NCBI RefSeq assembly: GCF_020216025.1
Contig: NZ_JAIWNC010000032.1
Location: 62,001 to 126,000, forward strand
Direction: 5' to 3'
Length of the DNA stretch: 64,000 nt
DNA from: Jidongwangia harbinensis
GTDB lineage: Bacteria; Actinomycetota; Actinomycetes; Mycobacteriales; Micromonosporaceae
Below are positions 51,120 to 58,650 of this stretch, in pieces (positions within the stretch are counted from its first letter, which is position 1; every line of letters starts with the position of its first letter). A model generated the notes under the pieces. It saw only the letters and a program-made list of their open reading frames with translations, made no database searches and was not told where the DNA came from. A program made the translations under genes and the position numbers.

Positions 51120-53942
51120 CTAGGTCCAGCCGCCGTCGGTGAAGCGGCCGGCCATCGCGGTGCGCGAACGGACCCCGAGCTTGGCGAACACGCGGGACAG
51201 GTGCGACTCGACCGTGCGGCGGCTGAGGAACAGCCGGGTGGCGATCTCCTGATTGGTCAGTCCGGCCCGGACCAGCTCGGCGATCTGGAGTTCCCGCGCG
51301 GACAGCGCCCCCGGCCCGGTGGCCGGGGTGCCGCCGCGCCCGGTCCCCGGTGCGGCGGACCGCTGCCGGTCCAGCGCGGACGCCAGCCAGGTGGCGCCGC
51401 ACGCGGCGAGGCCGTCCGCCGCGCGCTGGTACGCCGCCCGGGCCCGTGCGGGGCGACCGGCCCGCGCGTGTGCGGCGCCGGCCAGGTGCCGGGCGAGCGC
51501 TTCCTCGACCGGCGCCCGGGCCGCCTCCAGATGCGCCGCGGCGGTTTCGGCCGCCGCGGCGGCCTGGTCGAAGCGCCGCCCGTGTGCCGCGGTGGACGCC
51601 TGTGCGTAGCCGGCCCAGCCCAGCTCGTACCGGAGGTCCGCGGCGGCGGCCAGCGCGGCGGCCCGGCGGGCGTACCGGTCGGCGGCGTCCAGGTCGCCGG
51701 ATCGGGCCAGCGCGATCGCCCGCAGCGCGGCCCGTGGCACCGCCGTCGGCGGCCCGGCCGGCCAGGACCGGTCCGGCCCGGCGACGATCCGCAGGCCGGC
51801 GTCGGGGTCCCCGGCGGCGACGTGGGTGAGCGCGAGCGAGACCTGGGCGACGCGCCACCACATCCGGGAGCGCGGCCGGCCGGCCGCGGCGAGCCGGTCG
51901 GCGACGGCGAGCGCGGCGTCCGGTCCGGCGATGCACAGCCGGGCCCGCAGCGATACCGCCTCGGCCATGGCACGCATCTCCACGCTGCCGATCCGGCCTG
52001 CCGCGGCGGCCGCCTCCTCGGTCAGCCGGACCGCCGAGGCCAGCCGCCCGAGCCGGGTCTCCACCGCGGCGCGCACGGTCAGCAGGTACGGCACCGCGCT
52101 GCCGCTGCCGCCGCCGGCCACCACGTCGGCCGCGCGGTCCAGCTGGCGGACGGCCGCCGCGGCGTCACCGAGATGCAGGTGCACCCAGGCGAGGGGCCCG
52201 ATCAGTTCGACGTGCGGCCGCAGTGCGGCGGTGGTGGCCGCGTCCACCAGCGCGGTGGCGGTCGCGGCGTGCGCCCGGGCGGCGGCGACGTCGCCGGCGT
52301 AGAGGGCGTCGAAGCCGCGCAACGCCCACGCGGCGGCGGCGAGCGCCGGCCGGTCGTCGTCGAGCAGGGCGATCGCCCGCGCGGTGTGTCCGGCCGTGGC
52401 GGCGCTGTCCTCGCGCAGCGCGCCGAGTGCGGCCAGTTCGACGTGCAGCTTGCCCTCGACGCTCGGCGGCGGGGCGCTGCCGAGCTGGGCGGTGAGCAGG
52501 GCGGCGGCCTCGTCGAGGTCGCCACCGAGCCGCGCGACGACCGCGCGGAACGCCGTCGCCTCGGTGCGTACCGGCTCGTCCGCCCGGGCCAGCGCGCGCA
52601 GCAGTTCCTGGCTGCGTTCCAGGTCGCCGCTGAGGCCCAGGGCACGGGCGTAGTGCAGCAGCACGGTCGGGCGCCGGCCGCCGAGGTCGTGGCCGTCCGG
52701 CAGCAGGCGCAGTGCCGCGCCCAGCCAGCGGGCCGCCTGGGCCGGTGCACCGGAGGCGAAGGCGAGCCCGGCTCCGATCAGGATCTCCGCGGCCGCCTCG
52801 TCCCCGGGCTGGGCGGAGCGTTCGGTGTGGTGTGCGATCACCGGCCGCGGACCGCCGGTCGCTCGCAGGTGCGCCGCGGCGCGGGCGTGCGCGGTGACCC
52901 GCCAGGCCGGCCCGGCGAGCTGGTGGGCGGCGGCCCGCACCAGCGGATGCCGGAACCGAAGCTGTGCCGCGTCGACGTCCATCAGGCCGCGGCGGTGCAG
53001 CTCGTCGGCGCCCTCCGCGACGTCGCCGACCGGCAGCTCGGCGACGGCCGCGACCAGACCGAGCGGAGCGTGCGCACCGGCGACGGCCGCCGCGTACGCG
53101 ACCCGCCGCGCCCGCGCGTCCAGGTCCCGCAGGTGGGTCACCAGGCCGGTGAGGATGTGGCTCTCCGACGCGTCGACGTCGCGCTCGTCGACCAGCGCGG
53201 TGAGCGTGTCGTCGCGGAGCCGGGAGAGGGCCTGCAGGTAGAGCGGGTTGCCGCCGCTGGCCCGCAGGAGCAGCGCCCGCCGGTGCCGGGGCACCTCCGG
53301 CAGGAGCGTCTCGACGTCGTCCGGGCCCAGGTGCGGCAGGCTGAGCCGGGTGGCGGCCGGACCGGCGTGCGCGATCACCTCGACCACACCGGACGGTGCC
53401 TGACCCGGGCGGAACGCGACCGCGACCAGCGCCGGCCGCCGGGGTGGTTTGCGGATCAGATACTCGGTCAGGGCCAGCGACGGCTCGTCGGCCCAGTGCA
53501 GGTCGTCGAGGAGGAGCGCGACGCCGGGCGCAGGGCTGGCGTCGAGCAGCCGCCGCACGCCCGGATAGATCCGGGCCCGATCCACCGGGGAGCCCGCCTC
53601 CGGGTGCGGCGCCTGGCCGGTGAGCGCGCGCAGCACGGCGGCCGGCTCGCCGGTGACGCCGCCGTCGACCAGCGGCCGCAGGGCTTCGGCGTACGTCGCG
53701 AACGGCACGTCCTGTTCGAACTCGGTGGCCTGACCGGCGCAGACCAGCAACCCGGCCGCCGCCGCCCGCCGTTCGAGGGCCCGCAGCATGCTGGTCTTGC
53801 CGATGCCCGGCTCACCGCACACCTGGACCGCGGCGAACCCGCCGGCCGCGACGGTGGCCACCGCCGCGTCGAGCGCCGCGAGCTGACCGGCACGGCCGAC
53901 CAGGGACGCCGGCGGGTCGGCGCCCAGCGGGCCTGCGGCCAC
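51120..53942 (-). CDS. LAL-type LuxR-family ATPase regulator
   Basis: GTG 53942, with GGGGGAGG 4 nt upstream, gives 940 aa; ATG 54008 would add an unlikely extension. N-terminal AAA/STAND ATPase with Walker A CGEPGIGKTSML and Walker B VALLLDDLHWAD, a long Ala-rich TPR-like middle, and a C-terminal LuxR HTH (LSARELQIAELVRAGLTNQE then IATRLFLSRRTVESHL). Such regulators switch on pathways in response to an inducer. It is divergent from the regulator/secreted-peptide locus, which makes that locus a plausible target. Confidence 0.92.
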   Translation of the reverse strand: MAAGPLGADPPASLVGRAGQLAALDAAVATVAAGGFAAVQVCGEPGIGKTSMLRALERRAAAAGLLVCAGQATEFEQDVPFATYAEALRPLVDGGVTGEPAAVLRALTGQAPHPEAGSPVDRARIYPGVRRLLDASPAPGVALLLDDLHWADEPSLALTEYLIRKPPRRPALVAVAFRPGQAPSGVVEVIAHAGPAATRLSLPHLGPDDVETLLPEVPRHRRALLLRASGGNPLYLQALSRLRDDTLTALVDERDVDASESHILTGLVTHLRDLDARARRVAYAAAVAGAHAPLGLVAAVAELPVGDVAEGADELHRRGLMDVDAAQLRFRHPLVRAAAHQLAGPAWRVTAHARAAAHLRATGGPRPVIAHHTERSAQPGDEAAAEILIGAGLAFASGAPAQAARWLGAALRLLPDGHDLGGRRPTVLLHYARALGLSGDLERSQELLRALARADEPVRTEATAFRAVVARLGGDLDEAAALLTAQLGSAPPPSVEGKLHVELAALGALREDSAATAGHTARAIALLDDDRPALAAAAWALRGFDALYAGDVAAARAHAATATALVDAATTAALRPHVELIGPLAWVHLHLGDAAAAVRQLDRAADVVAGGGSGSAVPYLLTVRAAVETRLGRLASAVRLTEEAAAAAGRIGSVEMRAMAEAVSLRARLCIAGPDAALAVADRLAAAGRPRSRMWWRVAQVSLALTHVAAGDPDAGLRIVAGPDRSWPAGPPTAVPRAALRAIALARSGDLDAADRYARRAAALAAAADLRYELGWAGYAQASTAAHGRRFDQAAAAAETAAAHLEAARAPVEEALARHLAGAAHARAGRPARARAAYQRAADGLAACGATWLASALDRQRSAAPGTGRGGTPATGPGALSARELQIAELVRAGLTNQEIATRLFLSRRTVESHLSRVFAKLGVRSRTAMAGRFTDGGWT

Positions 53943-54044
53943 GGCGCCTCCCCCGGACTCGGTGCCTCGACACAGGATATGTCGCCCACGACCGGTCACT
54001 CCAGACACTGCCGGGTCCGTCTTTGCGTAGTTTCACGGATACCC

Positions 54045-54093
54045 CCGGCCCCCCGCGGGCCCGCATCCTGGCGTGGGCGGACGGGGGGCCCGG
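54045..54093. other. GC-rich inverted repeat upstream of the TrmB-like/LuxR regulator
   Basis: CCGGCCCCCCG (54045-54055) and CGGGGGGCCCGG (54082-54093) can pair with one bulge, and the loop holds the palindrome GCGGGCCCGC (54055-54064). It lies 32 bp before the ATG at 54125. A role as operator or mRNA leader is possible but unproven. Confidence 0.35.
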
Positions 54094-54124
54094 CTGCCGG
54101 AACTGCGGCAGGAGGCGCGGGGCG

Positions 54125-55168
54125 ATGGGGGTACGGATGCGGCACGCTGATCGGTTCCCGCCCGGTCCACCGGCGCCGTCGCTCGCCGCCTGGGGGCTCT
54201 CCGCGGACGCGGATCTGCTCTACCGCTGCCTGCTGCTGTCCGGCGCGCAGACCGCCGGACAGCTCGAACGCAGCCTCGGCATGGCGTGGCACCGGGTGGT
54301 CCATGCCCTGGACGAGCTGCTGACCGCGGGTGCGGTCGGGCACCGGCCGGGGGACGGGCGGCGGGCGGAACGCTGGATGCCGGTGGAACCGCAGCGCGTG
54401 ACGGGGGCGTTGCGTGCACGCCGGCACCGGGTCACGCGGCTCGGGCAGCGGTCGACGCCGGCCGGTCAGGTGCTGCCCGACCCGGTGCGGCTCGGCGACG
54501 GCATGCGGCACCTGCCCAGCCGGCAGCTGACCCGGGCCCGGCTGGCCGAGCTGATCCGCACCGTCCGGCACGAGCACGTGGCGATGCAGCCGGAGCAGGT
54601 GTACGAGGAGGAGTCCGCCCGGCCGGCGGTGCCGATGGACCGCGCCCTGCTCGCCGGCGGCGTCCACATGCGGGTGCTGGGTGCCCTGCCGGTGGACGCC
54701 GAGGATCCGCTGATCGCGCACGGCAAGCGGGCGGATGAGCCGCGCCCGGACTACCGGCAGGCCACCGAGCGGCCGATGAAGCTCATCGTGATGGACCGCC
54801 GCACGGCGTTGCTGCCGGTCAGCCCGGACAACCTGGACCACGGCTATCTGGAGATCACCGAAGAAGCGGTCGTCGCCGCGCTGGTCGCGCTGTTCGAACG
54901 GCAGTGGGACGCGGCGGCCCGCCACCGACAGGAGCAACCCATGCCCCGAATATCACTCACCGAACGGGAGTGGACCCTGCTGGCGTTGCTGGCCAGGGGC
55001 GACACGGACGAGAGCGCGGCCCGGGAGATGCGGATCAGCCGGCGCACCGTGTCGAACACGCTCCGCGACCTGATGGACCGCCTGGGCGTCGACAACCGCT
55101 TCCAGCTCGGCCTCGCCGTCGGCGCGCGCCGCCTGGTCGCACCCACCACGACGGAGGAGAAGCGGTGA
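54125..55168 (+). CDS. Two-HTH regulator: N-terminal TrmB-like, C-terminal LuxR-type
   Basis: The ATG at 54125, with GGAGG 9 nt upstream, gives 347 aa. N-terminal winged helix of TrmB type (ADADLLYRCLLLSGAQTAGQ, then HRVVHALDELLTAGAV), a central domain with AELIRTVRHEHVAMQPEQVY and MKLIVMDRRTALLPVSPDN, resembling the ligand/interaction region of other actinobacterial TrmB-LuxR proteins, and a C-terminal HTH (ISLTEREWTLLALLARGDTD, ISRRTVSNTLRDLMDRLGV). Its last codons contain the ribosome-binding site of the next gene, with which it overlaps (GTGA). It may control or sense that secreted peptide; this is inference. Confidence 0.85.
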   Translation: MGVRMRHADRFPPGPPAPSLAAWGLSADADLLYRCLLLSGAQTAGQLERSLGMAWHRVVHALDELLTAGAVGHRPGDGRRAERWMPVEPQRVTGALRARRHRVTRLGQRSTPAGQVLPDPVRLGDGMRHLPSRQLTRARLAELIRTVRHEHVAMQPEQVYEEESARPAVPMDRALLAGGVHMRVLGALPVDAEDPLIAHGKRADEPRPDYRQATERPMKLIVMDRRTALLPVSPDNLDHGYLEITEEAVVAALVALFERQWDAAARHRQEQPMPRISLTEREWTLLALLARGDTDESAAREMRISRRTVSNTLRDLMDRLGVDNRFQLGLAVGARRLVAPTTTEEKR

Positions 55169-55356
55169 ACGGACGGTCGCGCTGGCCCGTACCCCTGACG
55201 GTGGTGACCTCGCTGGTGCTGGCGCTCCCGGTGCCGGCCGCAACGGACCCCGCGCCGCCGCGGACCGGCGTCGTCCGCATGGACGGGCCGGTCCTGGCCG
55301 GTGGCACACCGCCGACCGAGCCCCCGACGGAAGGCTTCTGCGGGACCTGCGTGTAG
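55165..55356 (+). CDS. 63-aa secreted peptide with C-terminal CxxC, coupled to the regulator gene
   Basis: GTG 55165 overlaps the regulator stop (GTGA) and is preceded by GGAGGAG (55153-55159) at 5 nt, one of the best ribosome-binding sites in the window. The peptide begins NGRSRWPVPL and has a hydrophobic signal (LTVVTSLVLALPVPAA, residues 11-26). It leaves a mature part of about 37 residues rich in Pro/Thr/Gly, ending EGFCGTCV with two cysteines. Size, export signal and coupling to a regulator resemble peptide-signal or precursor-peptide genes. No homologue is known to me. Confidence 0.75.
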   Translation: MNGRSRWPVPLTVVTSLVLALPVPAATDPAPPRTGVVRMDGPVLAGGTPPTEPPTEGFCGTCV

Positions 55357-55480
55357 CGGGTGCGCCATTGCGCAGCCCAGGTCACGGGATGGTCACGGCC
55401 GGGTGTCCGCCGCGGCGCCGTTGCTTGCATGAGGTCCCGCTGCGATCCACACCGGACCGTCGGGCGACACGGGAGGCACG

Positions 55481-56287
55481 ATGAGAACAGCGAGACGACT
55501 GCTGCGCGGAATCCTGGTCACCACACTCGGACTCACCCTCGCGGGAACGGCGACAGCGGTGCCGGCCCGGGCGGCCGGCGCCGACTACTACGGGTACGTC
55601 CGGGTCATCGTCACCGCGTTCGACGCGGGCGAGGACGGCATCTACACCGTGGCGGAACTGAACGCGCTGGTCGAGCAGGTCATCGCCGTCGTCAACGGGA
55701 GCGAGACCGATCTGCTCGGCCGGCTGAACGACGAACTCGTCAACGACATCCAGGCGTCGAGCGAATCGGCGCTGGCCAAGGTCGAAATGCTCCGGGTGCC
55801 CTGGCTGGCCGGTCCGGCGATCAACGGCATGCACGACGCGGCGTACCGGGCGAAGCGGCACCTGGCCACGGTCCACGAGTCCGACCTCGCGCTCGACTCC
55901 GTGGGCCGGGCGGTGATCGCCCTGTTCAACGTGCTGCACACGGTGCTGCTCGTGGTGGACGCCGAGGAGGGCAGCCGGCTCGCCCCCGGTGTACGGCCGC
56001 CCTTCCGGGAGGCGCTGGAGTACCTCATCCAGGAAATGACCCCGGAATGCCGCGCCGGTAGCAACACGCACGCGGGCATCCGCACCTACGACTGTCAGTT
56101 CGGCGGCCGGACGGTGCACGCCCAGTACTTCGCCGTCTCGAACGCGTACACGATCGACGGCAGCGACCCGATCCCCGGCCACATCGACGAGCGGCTGGTC
56201 GTGGAGTACCTGATGCGCGACACGGTCTGGCAGGTGGCCAACGAAACGCTCGCGGAACTCATCAGCGAAGGCGTGCCGAGGCCGTGA
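55481..56287 (+). CDS. Secreted helical protein A of a tandem paralogous pair
   Basis: A 268-aa exported protein (signal up to about Ala31). The mature part is mostly helical. Residues 95-122 (ESALAKVEMLRVPWLAGPAI, NGMHDAAY) match residues 89-118 of the next gene's product (ESAVTKVAQIDSMPNSLLGP, FVNGAVDCAY), and both have a later hydrophobic helix and a Cys pair (MTPECRAG...YDCQFGG here). GGGAGG precedes the ATG. No family recognised. Export plus amphipathic helices could mean a pore-forming, adhesive or coat role, which is speculative. Confidence 0.8.
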   Translation: MRTARRLLRGILVTTLGLTLAGTATAVPARAAGADYYGYVRVIVTAFDAGEDGIYTVAELNALVEQVIAVVNGSETDLLGRLNDELVNDIQASSESALAKVEMLRVPWLAGPAINGMHDAAYRAKRHLATVHESDLALDSVGRAVIALFNVLHTVLLVVDAEEGSRLAPGVRPPFREALEYLIQEMTPECRAGSNTHAGIRTYDCQFGGRTVHAQYFAVSNAYTIDGSDPIPGHIDERLVVEYLMRDTVWQVANETLAELISEGVPRP

Positions 56288-56330
56288 CCGGCGAACCCCC
56301 ATCCATCTTCCAGGAAGCAGAGGTCGCATC

Positions 56331-57113
56331 GTGAGAAGCAAACTGGCCCGAGGCATGGTCGCCGCCACCGCGGCGGTCGTGCTCACCGTAACCGGCACCG
56401 CCCAACCCGCCCGGGCGATACCCGTCTGGGCGAACGTCGTCATCGCAGTCGCCTCCAGCCTGCTCGCGGGCGGCGGCGGCGGAGGCGACCTGGAACGTGC
56501 CAAGCGGGAGATCATCGCCGCGGTGGAGAACTCCAAGCAGGAGATCCTCAACCACATCGACACGATCGCCAGTGCCGACGTGGAGGCCTGCACCGAGTCC
56601 GCGGTCACCAAGGTGGCGCAGATCGACAGCATGCCGAACAGCCTGCTCGGCCCGTTCGTCAACGGCGCCGTCGACTGCGCGTACCTCTCCACCGCCTATT
56701 TCCGGGCGGTGCAGAACCTCGGCCCGGCGGACACCATCGGCAAGCTGATGGGCGTCATCTACTCCATCGCCATGGTCGCGTTCGCCAAGTACGGCCTGTC
56801 CACCACCGCGCTGCTCGACAGTCTCATCGCCGGCTACCAGTCCGTCGTCACCCGGCTCACGCCGACCTGCCACGAGGAGACGTTCCGGGAGACCGACTCG
56901 CTGGGACGCCCGACGACCGTGGAGATCGTCTACACCTGCGTGGCGTACAACGGGCAGATCGCCAGCGACTTCGAGCTGTACTACGTCGGCCGGCCCCAGA
57001 CCCCGCCGATCGACCGCGCCGCGGTGGACCGCGACGCCACCCGCAACACCAGCCGCTGGACCGCGCAGGAGGCCCTCCCCACCCTGATAGCGCTCCGCGC
57101 CGGCCTGTCCTGA
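56331..57113 (+). CDS. Secreted helical protein B of the tandem pair
   Basis: A 260-aa exported protein starting with GTG at 56331 (signal AATAAVVLTVTGTAQPARA). A hydrophobic Gly-rich segment (NVVIAVASSLLAGGGGGG) follows, then a charged helix (LERAKREIIAAVENSKQEIL). The paralogous region is at 89-118, followed by a second hydrophobic stretch (MGVIYSIAMVAFAKYG) and a cysteine pair (LTPTCHEE...YTCVAYNG). It lies 43 bp after protein A, so they are probably co-transcribed. A cloverleaf-like hairpin element follows. Confidence 0.8.
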   Translation: MRSKLARGMVAATAAVVLTVTGTAQPARAIPVWANVVIAVASSLLAGGGGGGDLERAKREIIAAVENSKQEILNHIDTIASADVEACTESAVTKVAQIDSMPNSLLGPFVNGAVDCAYLSTAYFRAVQNLGPADTIGKLMGVIYSIAMVAFAKYGLSTTALLDSLIAGYQSVVTRLTPTCHEETFRETDSLGRPTTVEIVYTCVAYNGQIASDFELYYVGRPQTPPIDRAAVDRDATRNTSRWTAQEALPTLIALRAGLS

Positions 57114-57132
57114 CCCACCCTCTCCGGAGCGC

Positions 57133-57207
57133 GTCGATCGTGGACTCGTGGTGGCGGCGAAAGCCGCATCGCACCGGCGATCCGGGCACCACAAGTCCAG
57201 GATCGAC
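57133..57207. other. 75-nt three-way-junction (cloverleaf-like) inverted repeat
   Basis: Outer arms GTCGATC-G-TGGACT-C-GTGGTG (57133-57153) pair with 57187-57207 at 19 of 21 positions. Inside them sit two complete hairpins: GCGGC-GAAA-GCCGC (57154-57167) and ATCGC-ACCG-GCGAT (57168-57181). The element lies between convergent genes, so it may be a bidirectional terminator, but the double internal hairpin is more elaborate than a terminator needs. A dispersed repeat or small structured RNA are alternatives. Confidence 0.75.
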
Positions 57208-57229
57208 GGCCCCGGGGAGGTGCGGAGTG

Positions 57230-58405
57230 TTACTCGGAGGGCTGGGTCAGCAGGGTGTCGACCAGGTCGCGGGGGAGGCCGTGGGTGTCGTGCAGGTCGC
57301 GGTAGTCGGCGTCGGTGAGGGGGGACCGGGAGCGGCGCCGCAGGACGACCGGCCGGCCCCGCCGGAGCAACTCCCGGAACCGGTGCTCCTCGCCGGTGAG
57401 CACGTCCCGGACGTCGTCGACCGGCACCGGCTGCCGGAACCGGTCGAGCGTGCGCCGCACCGGGTCGGGCGGCAGGTCGGACAGGGTACGGGTGGGGTCG
57501 TGGCGCCACAGCGTGGTGAGTGCGCGGCGGATCAGCCGGCGCAGCACGTAGCCGCGGCCGGTGTTCGACGGGCGTACCCCGTCACCGATCACCACCGTGC
57601 TGGTCCGCAGGTGGTCGGAGACCACCCGCAGGTCCCGTTCCGGCAGATCGCCCAGCTCGTGGACGCCGCCGGTCCACGGCACCATCCCGTCACCCTGGTA
57701 GACCGACCGGTGCCGGCCCAGCGCCATCTCCAGCCGCTCCCGGCCCAGGCCGGTGTCCACGCCCGGCTGCCGCAACCGGGTCAGGCGGCCGTCGGGGTGC
57801 CGGTGGTAGCGCATCTGGACGTGGTTCCAGACCTCCATCCACCGGTCGTCGGTGCCGGGCGTGCCGTGCGGCGTACCCTCGCCGGTCCAGAGAAAGATCT
57901 CCGAGTCGGGCCCGCAGGGTCCGGTCGGGCCGTTGTCCCACCAGTTCTCCTCGCCGGTGAGTTCGACCGGCACGCCGAGGTCCTGCCAGGTCCGCAGCGC
58001 GTCCTCGTCCGGGCCGACCCGGTCGTCGCCGCCGAAGACGGTCACGTGCATCCGGTCGTGCGGCACCCCGAAACCGTCGCGCAGCAACTCGTATCCCCAG
58101 CGCAGGCTCTGCGTGATCGGGTAGTCGCCGAGCGACCAGGAGCCGAGCATCTCGAACATGGTCAGGTGGGTCCGGTCGCCCACCTCGTCCAGGTCGGTGG
58201 TGCGCAGGCATCGCTGCACGTTCACCAGCCGGCGGCCCAGCGGGTGCGGATCGCCCAGCAGGTACGGCGTCAGCGGATGCATCCCGGACGTGGTGAAGAG
58301 CACCGGATCGCCCGGCGGCGGGATCAGCGTCGACCCCGGCACCAGCCGATGGCCGCGCTGCTCGAAGTGGTCGACGAACGTGCGGCCGATCTGGTCGTCC
58401 ATCAT
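57230..58405 (-). CDS. Stand-alone alanyl-tRNA synthetase catalytic domain (AlaRS-like, no editing or C-Ala domain)
   Basis: A 391-aa class II synthetase domain; complete AlaRS is about 880 aa. Clear AlaRS features: FVDHFEQRGHRLVPGSTLIP, TTSGMHPLTPYLLG, QRCLRTTDLDEVGDRTH, MFEMLGSWSLGDYP, GPCGPDSEIF, EVWNHVQM and GRGYVLRRLIRRAL. The protein ends soon after, so the editing and C-Ala regions are missing. The RTTDLDEVGD form recalls AlaRS of candidate-phyla bacteria more than actinobacterial AlaRS, hinting at transfer. Start ATG 58405 or 58402, with AAAGGG 8 nt upstream of the former. It is preceded by an Ala-rich leader and alternative hairpins. Confidence 0.9.
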   Translation of the reverse strand: MMDDQIGRTFVDHFEQRGHRLVPGSTLIPPPGDPVLFTTSGMHPLTPYLLGDPHPLGRRLVNVQRCLRTTDLDEVGDRTHLTMFEMLGSWSLGDYPITQSLRWGYELLRDGFGVPHDRMHVTVFGGDDRVGPDEDALRTWQDLGVPVELTGEENWWDNGPTGPCGPDSEIFLWTGEGTPHGTPGTDDRWMEVWNHVQMRYHRHPDGRLTRLRQPGVDTGLGRERLEMALGRHRSVYQGDGMVPWTGGVHELGDLPERDLRVVSDHLRTSTVVIGDGVRPSNTGRGYVLRRLIRRALTTLWRHDPTRTLSDLPPDPVRRTLDRFRQPVPVDDVRDVLTGEEHRFRELLRRGRPVVLRRRSRSPLTDADYRDLHDTHGLPRDLVDTLLTQPSE

Positions 58406-58412
58406 GGCGGTG

Positions 58413-58481
58413 GCCCTTTCCGAGGCAAGGGCGACCGGACGTGTTCGCGGCGGGGCCGGCGGACCGTTTCCGGTCGCCGGC
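58413..58481 (-). promoter_or_regulatory. Attenuator: mutually exclusive hairpins between the Ala leader and the AlaRS-like gene
   Basis: In the mRNA, segment 2 (58478-58469, GGCGACCGGA) can pair with three partners: the end of the leader reading frame (segment 1, 58511-58504, CGGTCGCC), segment 3 (58466-58455, giving an 11-bp stem with a GAAA loop, 58481-58455), or segment 4 (58439-58430, TCCGGTCGCC). A further hairpin GCCCTT/AAGGGC (58432-58427 with 58418-58413) covers the AAAGGG ribosome-binding site and competes with segment 4. This is the layout of a translation-coupled attenuator; the exact switch is inferred. Confidence 0.65.
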
Positions 58482-58494
58482 GGGTGTCAGAAGG

Positions 58495-58563
58495 TCAGGC
58501 GGCGGCGACCGACGAGCGCGAAGCTCGCGCGGCCGCGGCGGCGAAGAAGACCCAGATCTGCAC
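58495..58563 (-). CDS. 22-aa alanine-rich leader peptide of the AlaRS-like gene
   Basis: GTG 58563 opens a 22-codon frame that begins MQIWVFF and then has five consecutive Ala codons (residues 8-12), Ala14, a Ser/Arg-rich stretch, and three Ala codons (20-22) directly before the TGA. Nine of 22 residues are alanine, the amino acid charged by the downstream synthetase. TACAGT ends 7 nt before the GTG, so the transcript is probably leaderless. The frame ends 90 bp before the AlaRS-like start, and its last codons form segment 1 of the attenuator. Confidence 0.72.
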   Translation of the reverse strand: MQIWVFFAAAAARASRSSVAAA

Positions 58564-58570
58564 GACCCCG

Positions 58571-58576
58571 ACTGTA
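58571..58576 (-). promoter_or_regulatory. -10 box TACAGT of the Ala leader/AlaRS-like transcript
   Basis: TACAGT on the minus strand ends 7 nt before the leader GTG, placing transcription start at or next to that codon. The same hexamer and spacing precede the LysR gene at 6817. No good -35 box was found. Confidence 0.5.
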
Positions 58577-58650
58577 CGCTCACCGCACCTGTCCGCCACG
58601 ACAATTTCGTGGCGCTGCGGTGACGCGGGGAACCCGGGACGTGTGTCGCC

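Noticed and set aside
58406..58576. T-box riboswitch for the AlaRS-like gene
   Set aside because: No AGGGTGGNACCNCG-like T-box sequence is visible; the Ala-rich frame and pairing segments explain the region better.
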